Source of the DNA: Telopea speciosissima
Lineage: Eukaryota > Streptophyta > Magnoliopsida > Proteales > Proteaceae
Assembly (NCBI RefSeq): GCF_018873765.1
Contig: NC_057923.1
Span: 55,422,593 to 55,486,592, forward strand
Length of the DNA stretch: 64,000 bases
Reading direction: 5' to 3'
Numbering within the stretch: the first letter of the stretch is position 1; every line of letters starts with the position of its first letter. The position numbers and the translations under genes are program-made. This document shows positions 35,404 to 47,385 of this stretch, one piece after another. The notes beneath the pieces were generated by a model, which was given only the letters and a program-made list of their open reading frames with translations, did no database searches and was not told where the DNA came from.

Positions 35404-36635
35404 GGCCATCTTTGGTATAGTTTTTATTTTTGATTTTTGTCTTAAAAAACGTTGTTGGTTGCGTTTGGTACCGTTTATGGAGCCTGTTTCTATTTAAAAA
35501 AGATTGAAAAAAACCAAAAACTAAAAATAGATCAAAAGCTGTTGATGGTGTTTTTGCCAAAAATCACTTTTGACCAATTATGCGGGACTTTAATGAGCAC
35601 GTGCTCATAGGTCTCAAAATCTAAGGGTAAGAGGTTAACCTTTTGGGATTGGTGTGTGGCTTGTATGATTACACTTTACTTTGCTGTTTCATAAAAATAA
35701 AAAAAACTAAGGGTAAGAGCGTCATTTTCATATTTAATTAGAAATATTGACCCTCCTTCTTCTTCTTCCTCCTTCTACGATCCCATCCGTCACTTCATCA
35801 AAATTATATTTTTCCCCTTCAGTTTCCGTTTATTTTCTTTGCATCTTCTTCACAATTTTCGTTTCTTTCTCGATTCCAGACATAATCACAAAAATTAAGA
35901 GCAGATGGTTCAATCTTCATCAAAGCCCATCGAGGGTTTGACAGGTTTGATGGGAATGTGTAGACAGACAGGAAAGATACAGGGAAAGGGGAAGCAAAAG
36001 GGAGATAAAGCCCTCTTCTCCTTTTTTTTATAATTCTTTGTCTTCATCTTATAAATTAAAGAAAGAAGAACTAGTTGGGTTCGTGTTCGGTATGCACAGA
36101 TCCGGAGCTGTAATGGCTTGGAATGTGTTCAAGTTCTGTACAGCCTTGTGTGGTCTTGGCTCTATAATGATCTTATTTTGTCTTTAATGATCCACATAAG
36201 GGTTTTAAGGAGTTCTCTTGGCTCTGCGGTAGGCAATGCTTCTATGGAGCTACTTTTCTGTCGTTATAACGGATCCAGGTTCTGTTCCACCAAATTGGAG
36301 GCCTGTTATGGATGAGGAAAGAGGAGAGAGTGATCCATAAACAGGTTCGGAGTATGGTAGCACAGGCATAGGTGTGCAGCAGTCAGCGAAGATTGCTACA
36401 ACTCGGTTCTAAGTTTATGCTTTGAGAAGAAAGATGGGTAAATGTGGCATCTCTCCACCTACCCACTTCAAAAAACTATTATTCACATAGGTATACCAAA
36501 CATATTTCTTTGTCTACAGTTTATTCTGTGTAGTGGTTACTGAACGATTTTTATGTTTTGACAAAAAATGGTTTCCATTAATGATTTTTGTTACATAGAT
36601 AAAAATAAAAAATAAAAACTATACCAAAGATACCC
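35404..36635. mobile_element. PIF/Harbinger-like non-autonomous element, 1.2 kb
   Basis: The left end GGCCATCTTTGGTATAG continues TTTTTATTTTT; the right end, reverse-complemented, reads GGGTATCTTTGGTATAG with the same extension. TAA flanks both sides (35401-35403 and 36636-36638), the 3-bp duplication of PIF/Harbinger elements. No transposase is encoded. The interior holds a poor inverted sub-repeat near 35455 and pyrimidine-rich sequence, with no known domain. Confidence 0.7.
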
Positions 36636-36683
36636 TAAATGGCCATAGAAAATACAGTTCACTAAAAAAATTGACGTCACTTT

Positions 36684-36727
36684 CAACAACAACAATCTCA
36701 ACCTTATCCCAACTTAATGGGACCGGC
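36684..36727 (-). mobile_element. RTE-type LINE 3' end relic
   Basis: AACAACAACAATCTCAACC followed by TTATCCCAACTTAATGGGACCGGC is the complement of the 3' tail seen in RTE-clade LINEs (and SINEs that borrowed it), which ends in TTG repeats. Only this short tail remains. Confidence 0.45.
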
Positions 36728-37038
36728 AAAAAATGGCCTCACTTTCCCACCCCTGCAAACAAAGTGTAAGAGTTTTCTCTTCTTACTCTCTTATTATAAT
36801 CCCTGTTATTTTCTAAGATAGATTTTCTCATCTTATTCTAATGATGTATAAAAAAAATTCATCATTAACAGAGACCGAAAAGACTAGCAAAAGCAGGATA
36901 CAGGGCTGATTTGCTCATGGACTCGCTGTCAACACAAGAAAATACATAAAGTCCCCCGAATCCAACAGAACACGTTATGACCCAAGAAGCTTGGCCAGAG
37001 TGGCTCAGATAGAAGACTTGACAAGCTAAAACATTAAT

Positions 37039-37168
37039 GTGAGAATGTTCTCTGTGCAGCAGCACAGGCTGCGCCCAGACACATGGACAGCCTGGGCAGG
37101 GTGGTCATTGTGGCCCACCCCCATGTGTCTGGGTGCAGCCTGCGCTATGGCACAGAGAACAGCGCCCC
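37039..37168. mobile_element. Mutator-like foldback MITE, perfect 9-bp TSD
   Basis: A near-perfect inverted repeat of about 40 bp runs from GTTCTCTGTGCAGCAGCAC at 37047 to a right arm ending GCACAGAGAAC at 37160. AACATTAAT flanks the element at 37030-37038 and 37169-37177. The centre is GGTGGTCATTGTGG. It lies about 790 bp beyond the CIPK stop codon. Confidence 0.8.
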
Positions 37169-37959
37169 AACATTAATATGGCGGATTCAGTAGCTTCACC
37201 TGTCTCCCTCCCCCTTTTCCTCCTCTTTCCCTGCCGGGACTTTTTCCTCATTTGCTTGCCAGGGCGCTCGTGCTTCAGACTGGTCCTACAGTTCTTATAA
37301 ATCAAACTGAAGCTGTATCCAGAGTTCTTAAAAGATATAAACAGCATCTGATAGGGATCCATACTTCAGGGTTCTGTCGCATAATCCAAGTCTATATGCG
37401 AGAACTTTTATATTATTCCAACGAGTCCTCCTATGATGAACAAAAAGATGAACCCTACAACTAGTAAAATGAGTGTTTGGTATTGTATAGAACCTCCCCA
37501 ACATTTTAATACCAACCAAGGCAGAATATAAATGAACCTTCTGGAAGATAAGCACAATAGGATTTAAAGAAAGGTAATATCATACTATACAAAATGCAAT
37601 ACCATGGATCTTTAAAAGAAAAAAAAAACTGAAACAAGCTCACAAAGTTCACATAGATGCTACTAATTCAATATAGTCAACATGGTTAAAAAACACCACC
37701 ACTTACCAAAAATAAAAACCAAGTAACAGACATACGAAAAGGTACCAATAAAATGGATGAACAGATTATAGTGAGGCACAACTAACAAAGAGATGATTCT
37801 TCTCCAAATTAGGAAGCCAAGGTAAAAAGTCCCGAAAAATGCTGCTGCAACTGTTGCTGCTCCCACTCCTTCACAGCACCTTGTCAAATCCAAAAACAGA
37901 TGTCTTTGGGAAGACGAAGCTAAAAAATGGCCACTAAAGCAAGATGTCAGCTGCTGTTG

Positions 37960-39291
37960 TTATTGTTGCTGCTGAGGATCACATTGCCAAGCCAAAACAA
38001 TGTCATCAAGAGCTGGCTTTATATCCTGTCTTAGTATCTTCTGATAGTCCGGCGTATCTCCACTAGTCTTCTTTAGCTCCACCAAATGGAAAGATGGAGT
38101 GACCTCGAAAATCTCTGCATCAATCGAAAGAACATCTTTCCCCCCTTCCTTTGATCCCTCCAATTTCAACAACCCTCCACTTTTCTTCTTCACCTTTAAT
38201 CTCAGCAACCTAGCAACTTCCTCCAGCTTAGAGATGATAGTTGAGGCAGGCTGCATGGATGTAAATCGTGCTTCCCTCTTATGGGTATTTTCATCAAACA
38301 GACCCGAGAGGTCAAACCCTGCTGAAAGAGAAATAATATCAAAAGCATTCAAATTATTAGGTTTGACCAGCTCTTGCTTTGGCTCAGCAGCAGCACTGCT
38401 ATTCTCAAAAGGGTTGAAAGCTGCTTCCACGTCCATAGGAGCCAGTTCCTTAATTTCTCTTTCAGTAGTTGATATGGATTCCAAACCCTTTTTGAACCAA
38501 GAAGTTTCCTTAATCTTTGCAATGGAAATCCTAGTATTTGGGTTTGGATCCAAAATCTTAGACATAAGCCTGCGTACTTCTGTAGGAAACCAATTGGGGC
38601 ATCTAAACTCTCCTTTTCCAATCTTTCTATACATCTCCATCAAATTTGAATCATGGAAAGGAAGAAAACCAGCCAGCAGAACATATAAGATCACTCCACA
38701 AGACCAAATGTCAGCTTTAGATCCATCATACCCTTTTCTATTGATTACTTCTGGAGCAACATAAGCAGGCGTCCCACAAGCCGTGTGGAGCAATCCATCT
38801 TGGCGCTTGGAATCAGCAAGGGCACTCAACCCAAAATCTGAAACCTTCAGATTTCCATTCTCATCGAGAAGTAGATTTTCAGGTTTCAAATCCCGGTGAT
38901 AAACACCTCTGCTGTGGCAAAATTCCACGGCACTAATCAGCTGTTGAAAATACTTCCTTGCAACATCTTCCTTGAGTTTACCCTTGGCAACCTTGTTGAA
39001 GAGCTCACCACCTTTGGCATATTCCATGACGAAGTAAATCTTGGTTTTGCTAGCCATAACCTCATAAAGCTGCACAATGTTTGGGTGTCTAACCAATCTC
39101 ATTACAGATATCTCTCGCTTGACCTGGTCAACCAGCCCAACCTTCAAAACTTTCTCTTTATCAGTTACCTTAATGGCCACACTCTCGCCAGTTTTAAGGC
39201 TTCTTGCATGATAGACCTTAGCAAAGGTGCCTTGCCCCAATAATCTCCCTAATTCATACCTTTGTAACAACACACTCCCTTTATTTTCCAT
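37960..39291 (-). CDS. CIPK: CBL-interacting protein kinase, CIPK2-like, intronless coding region
   Basis: This Ser/Thr kinase of the SnRK3 group is activated by calcineurin B-like calcium sensors. The frame opens at 39303, but the Met four codons later (39291) gives the MENK start of CIPK2-type proteins and is preferred (443 residues). Kinase domain, residues about 12-265: [13 protein letters not shown] Lys, [11 protein letters not shown], and APE closing the activation loop, with [11 protein letters not shown]. The regulatory part has [18 protein letters not shown], the CBL-binding NAF/FISL motif, then a PPI motif starting RFTSMQPAS for phosphatase binding. The tail ends DPQQQQ. Catalytic residues are all present, so the gene is probably functional. 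The lack of coding introns is typical of the intron-poor CIPK clade. CIPK2, 10 and similar paralogues cannot be told apart here. Confidence 0.95.
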   Translation of the reverse strand: MENKGSVLLQRYELGRLLGQGTFAKVYHARSLKTGESVAIKVTDKEKVLKVGLVDQVKREISVMRLVRHPNIVQLYEVMASKTKIYFVMEYAKGGELFNKVAKGKLKEDVARKYFQQLISAVEFCHSRGVYHRDLKPENLLLDENGNLKVSDFGLSALADSKRQDGLLHTACGTPAYVAPEVINRKGYDGSKADIWSCGVILYVLLAGFLPFHDSNLMEMYRKIGKGEFRCPNWFPTEVRRLMSKILDPNPNTRISIAKIKETSWFKKGLESISTTEREIKELAPMDVEAAFNPFENSSAAAEPKQELVKPNNLNAFDIISLSAGFDLSGLFDENTHKREARFTSMQPASTIISKLEEVARLLRLKVKKKSGGLLKLEGSKEGGKDVLSIDAEIFEVTPSFHLVELKKTSGDTPDYQKILRQDIKPALDDIVLAWQCDPQQQQ

Positions 39292-39626
39292 CCCAAAATA
39301 CAAACCCTACAACGTAATAAGTTATACCCTCCCGCTTACACAATATACACAGTTAGACACAAAGCAGGAGTTACTAGGAGCAAAGAAGCTCAACCATCTT
39401 CACAATTGTCATGTTTAAAAACACCAAGCTTTCTATGGCTTGTAGCCCCATTGCACAATTGAGCACGGACCTGGGAACAGAAGTGAGTTATATTTTGAAT
39501 TTCATCGAGGATGAATGAGGGGTACTCAAGTAGAGCCGCAGGCTCATTGACCTCACAGAAGGAATTCTTGACGCTCAAGCACATCTTTCAGCATTCCCAG
39601 GTATTTTTCTTTCAAGTAGAGTGGTG

Positions 39627-40837
39627 CTGCAAAGAAAATAAAAAAAAGTTAAAATTTGATCTTCAGCTGACTAGTATTATAACCACATAAGAACAGCAAT
39701 AGATGGTCAAGGTTTCAACTTAGCAAAAACATGGGCCTGAATGAAGAATTGAAAGTCATTCTTCATGTTTACAAGTGTAAAATTAAAAAAGAGTATACCC
39801 AGTGCACAAGGCTCCTGCCACTTCGAGTCTGGGAGGGTCATAATGTATGCAGCCTTAACCCCCGCTTTGCGGAGAGGCTGCTTCCCGTTTACAAATGTAA
39901 AATCAAAACTAAAAATAAAAAATATTGTAAGCACAAAGCAATGAAGAAACTTTTTTATATGGGAAAGAAAAAAGAATGAAAGAAATACAATAACATCCCA
40001 AGGTCAGAATCTACTGAATAATCTAAATTACAGAATCAAATACATAGCAAATAAGCTAGAGCATTAGAATGTATGTATTTATGACCACACAAAAACAATT
40101 AACATTGGCAGTTTCCCACAAATCAAGAATATAATCATTGTGGAGAGAAACAAAATAAAGGTTATGTGGTATATTTGTTATTCTAAATTAAGATAAGAAA
40201 ATTTCATGATTTGGCTCTACGAAAACTAATCTTTCATCTAAGAACAAGAAACACATTCATGAAACAATATGGACAAACAAGGAAAGATGAGAAAACAGAA
40301 GAATAAAACAACAGGAGGAAAATAGTTGCAGGAGAAAATCACCAACATTCTCATGCTGATGAACGAAAGAGAAAGAAAAACCAAACGCAAATCAAACAAA
40401 CCCAATATTCCAAAAATGCAGAATTTAGTTCAGAAATAAAAACAATAATTCAGGCAAAAAAAAATTGGAGCTTTTAGCAACTAATAAACGATCTGATGGA
40501 TCTACTCCCATGATACCATCCAAAAAAATAAGAAAAAACATTTGCCCACAGAACAAAGACAGAGTATCAAAATTGATCGATATCATAAAGAAAAGAAAAA
40601 AAGAATAGTTGCCTGACCAAGAAAAGCGAATTAATTCGTTCATTCTATAGAAGAACCATATATAGCAATAGAAAGCTCTGGGAAACCAACCAGATCAAAG
40701 GAAATGAAAAGGGAAAAACGACATAATATGAAGCAAAACCCTAAAACCAGAACATAAGAACGTAAAAAGCAATCATGTGTATCCATCCATCCAAAATTCG
40801 AAAAGATTCAAATCACCGAAACCACGGAGCTTAATAC
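39627..40837 (-). promoter_or_regulatory. Probable CIPK 5'-leader intron
   Basis: On the minus strand, a leader exon of about 40838-41000 ends AAAAAAG|GTATTAAG, and a strong acceptor TTTATTTTCTTTGCAG ends at 39627, about 335 bases before the start codon. The span is AT-rich and holds a short SINE. An intron in the leader with an intronless coding region is common in this kinase clade and often raises expression. No transcript evidence is available, so this is inference. Confidence 0.5.
39784..39886 (-). mobile_element. 5'-truncated Au SINE in the CIPK leader intron
   Basis: On the minus strand it contains AGCCTCTCCGCAAAG and GGTTAAGGCTGCATAC and ends in a T/A-rich tail. The tRNA-like head is missing. 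A 17-bp duplication, GTTTACAAGTGTAAAAT at 39767-39783 and GTTTACAAATGTAAAAT at 39887-39903, differs at one base. It is in the same orientation as the kinase gene. Confidence 0.8.
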
Positions 40838-41009
40838 CTTTTTTAGACTGGAAGAAAGAAGATCGATATGAAGGAATTCGAACAGATCCAAAACCTCTGA
40901 ACAAGGAATTGGAGAATCAAAACGCGTAGACGGAAAACGGCTGCAGAGAACGAACCAGAGAAGAAGGGTAGATAACAGATAACACCACCAACGGATCCCT
41001 AATCCCTTT

Positions 41010-42640
41010 GTTGGCTTTTTCTATTTATCGTTGAATTTAATTTTTTTAATGGAATAAATGTATTAAAAACTACAGAAGGAATATTCTAAGAGCGAAAGCC
41101 CTAGAGCGGGCCGACCGGCACATAATGCCGTCCCGTCCCTGCACAACTACACAAGGCTTAAAAACCAAAGCATTTAAAAGAAAAAAACAAAACCTATACC
41201 GGTACAGCCAGTTTTCAGTAATCATGCTTTTTCTTCTGCCCGTTCTTTTCTTTCTTTATTTATGTCTTGGAAACCTTTTCAGCCGGTTACTTTGAACTTC
41301 ACAGAAACCATCATTCGCTTGAATGGTTTAGACCATTGGATTGGAGTTTTTTGTTTAGAATAGACTGTGGCCCTACGATCACATCACATATTCAAATCGG
41401 GATTATCCCTTTTCTCCTTGTTTCTAATCCCACATAAAGATTCTAATCAAATGATTTTCCACGTTCTACTACATTATAATTCCATGCTGTAGCGAGGGAG
41501 CTCTGAGACACTTGATGCATGCACCCCGATCCGGAAAAAATTATCTACTGCAATTCTCTGCTCGATCCAATTCACTAGTGCCTGTAATAAGAGTGGGGTG
41601 GATCCCACCCAGGGTAGGGGTGGAATGGTCATTATGCCCCCCTTGTTAGGGGCACTAAGGGAATTGGACCGTGCAAAGAATTGCAGGGGATAAAGATCCC
41701 TGAGACCCAAGTGTGTGGAGGTTTCGAGTTTTGACTTCTGATCTATAATACCGCCTAAGGAGTGGGGTTTTAGTAATCGGTGTCGGAATTGGAATCGGTC
41801 TCATTTACCAATCTGATATCAATATGGATTGGTTTGTATCGGACAGATTAACACTTCTTTTCCTTAAAAATCGGATTTTTTTTTACATTGTTACCCTTGG
41901 TCTGGGATTGGTTAGGAATCGGTATTCATCTCCCCCGATACTGATACGAATCGATCGATCTGATACTATTTCTCAAACTATGCTGAGGAGACAAAGAGAG
42001 ATCCTAGGGTAAAGGCCCGAATCATCTTCGTTGGCATTTACTAAAACGTCCTTATTTATTGTGTTGGTTTTAAAGGGAGAGTTTTCTGTTCAGGAGCCTG
42101 ATTTTGTATCATGGTTTATTGCATGGTATCTATCATCTCCAAAAAACCGATACGATATTGATGCAGGTACAAATTGGTCATATCAGACAAATATGCCATT
42201 ATCTTTCTTTAAAAAAAATGAGTTTTTTTTTATAATTGTTTTACCCCTTTATAACAACGAGAGACTAAATAGCTCCCATACATTACTTTATAATAACATC
42301 GGAGAAATCAATGGTTCAAATCATGTGAGAGATTAAAAATAATAAAAATCAAATATTTCCCATCATACAATATGAGCCACACTCTATTTTCTTTCATAAA
42401 CAAAAAGGGATGTAATAGCTCCCACTATATTATTTTACAAAAGCAACATGGGAGAAATCAATGGTTCAAATCATGTACCTGAGAAAATAAAAATAAATAA
42501 ATAAATAAATAACAAATACCAAATATGTTTTGAAACTTATTTTCCTTCAGTGATTTCATGTATACATAAGAAGAAAAGAATTAGAATGCGTCACATAAGG
42601 GTTTTTTTTTTTTTTAATTTATTTCGGTCATCTATCATCC
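41010..42640. other. Gene-poor stretch upstream of CIPK
   Basis: No gene is recognised. It contains a foldback element (41542-41694) and an ATCGG-rich word repeat at about 41760-41960 that resembles tracts near 12665 and 14080. Two related strings AATCAATGGTTCAAATCATG occur near 42306 and 42456, so about 100 bp was duplicated in tandem with divergence. Confidence 0.45.
41542..41694. mobile_element. Foldback MITE
   Basis: The left arm ACTGCAATTCTCTGCTCGATCCAATTC-like sequence pairs with the right arm GGAATTGGACCGTGCAAAGAATTGCAGG. The centre GGAATGGTCATTATGCCCCCC resembles the centres of the elements at 37039 and near 51700. No TSD was identified. Confidence 0.6.
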
Positions 42641-42658
42641 CAATCCATGGTTGTTGTG

Positions 42659-42681
42659 TAACCGTGCATGATGCACGGTTA
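42659..42681. repeat. Short perfect hairpin TAACCGTGCA-TGA-TGCACGGTTA
   Basis: A 10-bp stem is separated by three bases. It lies just after a T run and before TACACCAAACC. It may be the core of a short palindromic element; no gene depends on it. Confidence 0.6.
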
Positions 42682-42929
42682 TACACCAAACCTTTTCCTT
42701 TTATTCAATACAACTTATTTAGTTTTGTCGCATTGAAGATTGATGTGCACAGTAGATGCATTATTGGAATCTCCACCACCTAATGGGCCCACCCTTGCCA
42801 CCAACCACATATTGAGAGCCACTTATACATCCATTAGTTATTTACCAAAAATACATTCATTATTTATTTTTTATTATTATTATTTTATTAAATGCATCCA
42901 CTATGTGATTGATTTTTATATTTTTTTTT

Positions 42930-43341
42930 TGGAGACAGGAGGGGTATCCGACTTTAGGTCGACTAAATCCCCCCTGGGTTCGTACAAGTCAACCCACACC
43001 ACGCATGAATCGGGAGCTTCTGGGCCCTAGTAAACCTCAGGTGGATGGCCCTAAGAAATTATGCAGAGGAAACCACAACTTTTATTGTGGTTATCATATT
43101 GATACCAAAAATTGCAAATCTTTTATCCCTATCGCATGGAGGTTTTTGTTTGTGCAAGGCCCATACTGGAGCCAGAGAGGGACCCATGAGTGGAAGGGGC
43201 CAAACAAGAGACCCACCAGGCCCACTTATTGATAAGTACCTATAATTACTACTACTATAGTCAAGAAGTTGGGGGTAGGACTCGGAGTCGATAGTGATCC
43301 CTGGACTTACACCACTCCTATTGGGTGGAGGCCTGCCACTG
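42930..43341. repeat. Dispersed repeat, copy B
   Basis: From 43163 to 43341 it matches 8504-8672: GGAGCCAGAGAGGGAC, then TACTACTATAGTCAAG, then TGGAGGCCTGCCAC. The 42930-43160 part (GGGTATCCGACTTTAGGTCG) seems to be a further repeat, not found elsewhere in the window. Confidence 0.6.
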
Positions 43342-44092
43342 AGCTACAAGTTAATCCTCCAACCACATGGAGTCGAGCAACATGGATCTTCTATTATATG
43401 TTTTGCTCTAATTGTAACTTAGTACATCCAACATCTTTCCTTGTCCTTAGTTGTAATAATAAATTTGGAAAAAGGTTTTTTGAATCGCTAGGGTAAAATA
43501 CATCGTTGTCCTCCAATGTATGATACAATTTTGCCACATTTCATATGTGGGTTTTTTTATGCAGCTTGTTGAGAGAACCCTCTCCCAATAAATTTATGGT
43601 AACCATTTTGAAATGTTGGTTTGAAAGCATTCGAGCTAGCTATTTGTTAACCTATCACATCCAACCTTTCTTCTTCATCCCTGCTTGCAACAATAAATTT
43701 AGAAGCGAGTTTGAAGATCAATAGTGTCGAACAGCTAAAGGTAGGGTAGAGTCTAAATACAAGCTCACTTCACTTGTGGAGAAGGAATTTTCTTTCAGAT
43801 GAAGGAAAACTTTCATCATAAATTTATATAATTCATGTTGAAAAATGTTCTAAAGGTGTTTTTTGTGAATATTGATTGCTAACCTACCATATCCAACCTT
43901 CTTTGTCCTTAGTGTTGGTTCTATCTTATTAACTATATTGTTGTAATTAGTTCACCACATAATAGGCAAACAACCTCCACCAAGAGCCCTTACATCATCA
44001 TCACAAAACAAAGACAAAAACAATAGGAAAATGACTATATTGTGGTTGGGAAAAACGTTCCCATAATGTTGGAGTTCAATTTCTCTCTCATA

Positions 44093-44123
<31 letters not shown>

Positions 44124-44750
44124 CTCTCCTACTTTGAATTATGGATCCTATACTCACGATATCTTTTTAAAACAATTATTCGTCGATGTGACATGCAGAT
44201 TCCTCCCCACATTGGTGTCATAGGGAGTCCTCACCCATTTTTGTAATGAGTCCATTTTTTAAGCCTCACTTTGTACATACATAGGATATGGGAAATCAAG
44301 AAGGAAATAACTTGAGTTTGAGCAGCAACCAACACTAGTTATCCTAGTTAGATTGAAAAAAAAATTAAAAAGAACCACTAGCCAAATAAATAAAATGTAT
44401 TCGATCCGGCCAACACCTAAGTGAACCATACCTAACCAACCACATTAGGGAATAGGGATTGAATGGGGGAGGAGGGGAGTGGTCTCCCCTTTCACCCATT
44501 TTATTATTATCCCTAATGATACCTAAAGTATAAAGATTCATGTATGTATGTGTAACATACATAATGTATCTAGTATTTTCAAAAGAAATATCATTTTAAT
44601 AACTAATATATTATGCAAAGAAATCTTAAGAATATACTAGAAAGTTTTAAAATAATCATTTTAATATATACTAGAGGGTACCCATGTTGCATGACTGAAG
44701 CAAGTCATTCATTGGGACATCACTTATAATTAAGACAAATTATCTAATTA
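43342..44750. other. Gene-poor AT-rich stretch
   Basis: No gene is recognised. Three degenerate copies of AACCTACCATATCCAACC-like sequence near 43400-43920, each about 230-250 bp apart and each followed by TTCTT(C/G)TCC and AATAAATTT(G/A)GAA, suggest an old long-period tandem repeat. A T run lies at 44100-44123. Confidence 0.4.
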
Positions 44751-44758
44751 TATATTTA

Positions 44759-44885
44759 GGTTGTGTTTGGTATGCATTTACTTGCCTTTCATTGTAGGTC
44801 GATTTCGCATTCTCAGACGAGAAAAATAACTATTTTTATCATCCAAAAATGTGAAATTGACATAGAATGCATATCAAACACAACC
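44759..44885. mobile_element. Tourist-like MITE (PIF/Harbinger), TTA TSD
   Basis: The 127-bp element starts GGTTGTGTTTGGTATGCATT and ends ATGCATATCAAACACAACC, about 20-bp inverted ends with one or two mismatches. TTA flanks both sides (44756-44758 and 44886-44888). The TGTTTGGTATGCATT arm is typical of this MITE group. Confidence 0.9.
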
Positions 44886-45241
44886 TTAGTGATGAAAGAT
44901 TAATAGCAGTTATGGGTTTTTATTACAGCGGGAACGTGCTCCCTTGTGTCCATCTCTCTTCTTTTATCTTAGGAAATGACTTTTCTATCCTTAAAATGAT
45001 TCCTTTTCAAAGGCACTGCCAGCGTAGATTACGCTCCCAAACAGGAAATGACCTCTCTCTCTCTCTCTCCCATATTCTATCTGTTTCTTCCCAATTTTCT
45101 GGTGGCTAATGAATTTATAAATCCGGCTTTGAGCTGGCTCGAGCCTAAAAGAAGAGTCACCTCTAGTCAACTCACAACAGTTCGTTAGTCCTTAACTCCT
45201 AACAAACAGTCTAACACGTGATCTCAAGTAAAGAACGCGTG

Positions 45242-45289
45242 TCACGTCTCACGTCTCACGTCTCACGTCTCACGTCTCACGTCTCACGT
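45242..45289. repeat. Heptamer array (TCACGTC)n, about 6.9 copies
   Basis: Perfect head-to-tail TCACGTC units end in CACGTG. Each unit carries an ACGT core, the recognition centre of plant bZIP factors. Another CACGTG lies about 30 bp upstream. No gene starts close by. Confidence 0.9.
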
Positions 45290-47385
45290 GTACAGCAAAA
45301 ATATTCACTCCCTCTTCTCTAAGGTTCCCTCTTACAACCACCATCCACTTGTCATTAATCCATGATTCGCCATCAGTGAGCACTGCCAGTCTGCCTACAC
45401 TCAATGTTTGTCGTGACCTCATGATTAGTGGAACAAATCATTTCTTCGTGGTGGGCCCTGCTTTTATACCTCCCACACAGAAAACAGTGGGAGAGTAGTA
45501 GTGACTTGGGGGCGGTAGGTCTGGACTGACCCGATTCAGAGGTTGGATAATTCTGATTTGCCACATATCCTGTTTTTGTGTTGGAGAGGGAATGTGCTAG
45601 GTATTTGATCGATACATCTGTCTTATATACTTAGGTTGGAAGATGGCCATTGCCTAACTAGAGATAGATTTTTTTGACGGTTTTAATTTTATTTCAGATA
45701 GTCTTTTTCTATGTAACTTTTTTCGTGACTCAACCTATCATGTGGTGTTCAACTCTAATATCGTGATACTCAACTCTAATATCAAATATTAGGTACTTGA
45801 TTGATATGATAATAATTTCAAAATTGATATGATAATATATTAAATTGATCAAATCTAGTGCCCATATACTAAAGTGTGTCCATTAAACATAAACAAAATG
45901 AATCAAACTAGCCGTGGGTAAACCTCTTTTCCTGGTCATCTAGTGAGTCAAAATGAGTATGGCAAACCCCAAAACCGTGTTGTCTAGTGTTGGATTAGAC
46001 AACCAAAACCTGCTGGGGAAAACAAATGAAAATACAACACACAAGAGACGCCTAGAAAGAAATGGGGCTTCGGGTCAGATTACAGTTACACTTACACACG
46101 CTGGCTTTTTCAACAACTGTTTCTGCTGTCAAACACATATTAGGGTTGCGTTTGGAATGTATTCTTAAATTAGATTTTTTGTTTCAGAAAATAATTTTGA
46201 AACCCAATCAATGGCCCTTGAAAATAGTTTCTTAATATGGGAAACCCACACATTGGGAAATACTAAACAAAACAACGGTTTCCTTTTCTCCTTCAGTTGT
46301 CAATTCAATCCGGTTTTAAAAAATGATTTTTTTTTTTTTTTTAAAAACTAGATTTTTCTTTGCCACATAATATTTATTATGTAATAGAACAAACCTGAAT
46401 CATGGAGGTGGATTCTCTTATATTTTTATTAGTACATATTTATTCAAAGACTTAATTTTATTTTTTATTTTTTTGTGTGGCTTTATTATTCATGGTTAGT
46501 GGGGTTGACTGAAACTCAAACTTTGTCCTTAACTAGAGTGTTTGTGGGGGCCAATTGTTACTACAATTTGGGTATTATTGGACCTTCCATGTGGCAAACA
46601 TGACTAGCTAACAAAGCTGAACTTCTTGTCATTAATCCAAATGGGGGCTAGTGGAACAGAAGGTATCAAGATTACAAGTTTCTATCAACAAGGAGTGGAT
46701 AAGGGCCAATCCATCTTACTAGCCAAAGATAAGGTCATCCAAGCTAGGGAGTGAGTAATAACATTTGCTTTCCTAAGAATATGAGAGAGAGATAGAGAAA
46801 CTAGAAGATAACTAACGAATATCCCCAAGGTGTAGAAAACACAGTTTAACGGAAAAAAAATAATAATTACACAACTACGATACAAGGATACATATGCGGT
46901 TCATCAAGATGTTTACATCCACGGGTGAGATGAGAACAGTCTTCACTAGCAATAGAGATGAAGGAGACTGAACTCTCTTGATCAAGTGAACCATTGTGAG
47001 AACATGACTTAAGAAGTTACTTTGATGGTAAAAAAATTCCTTTACACTGATCCACATAAAAAGTTACTAAACTTAATTTAGTAATTTTGTCTCTTATTGA
47101 ACTAATTTAATATTGGGTTAGCTAATTGGTCCAATTTATCCCAACCGAATTTGGGTTTATTGGTTGATTAAGTCAAAGAAACATATTTCTCAAGTGAGAC
47201 TAGCTAATATCCTCATATATAAGTATTATGTAATTTTGTAAAAATGTTCCTTGTGAAAGTGTTAACTCCAAGAAAATTCCACATGAAATATTTGTATCTA
47301 TACAATAATGATGCATCAACTTTGTAGAATACAACACCAAACCCAACAAGAAGAACTATCTACTGTTGTTGACTAACTCCGGCCC
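45290..47385. other. Gene-poor AT-rich stretch
   Basis: No gene is recognised. GGGTTGCGTTTGGAATGTATTC near 46143 looks like a lone left arm of a Tourist-like element, preceded by TTA, without a right end. Confidence 0.45.

Noticed and set aside
37663-37893. 76-codon hydrophobic frame after CIPK
   Set aside because: It lies in the likely 3' untranslated region, has no recognisable domain and no supporting signals.
38099-38764. Open frame of 221 codons on the + strand
   Set aside because: It lies antisense within the CIPK coding region, has no domain, and is explained by the codon pattern of the real gene.
45242-45289. CRISPR-like array
   Set aside because: The units are 7 bp with no spacers, and this is a plant nuclear sequence.
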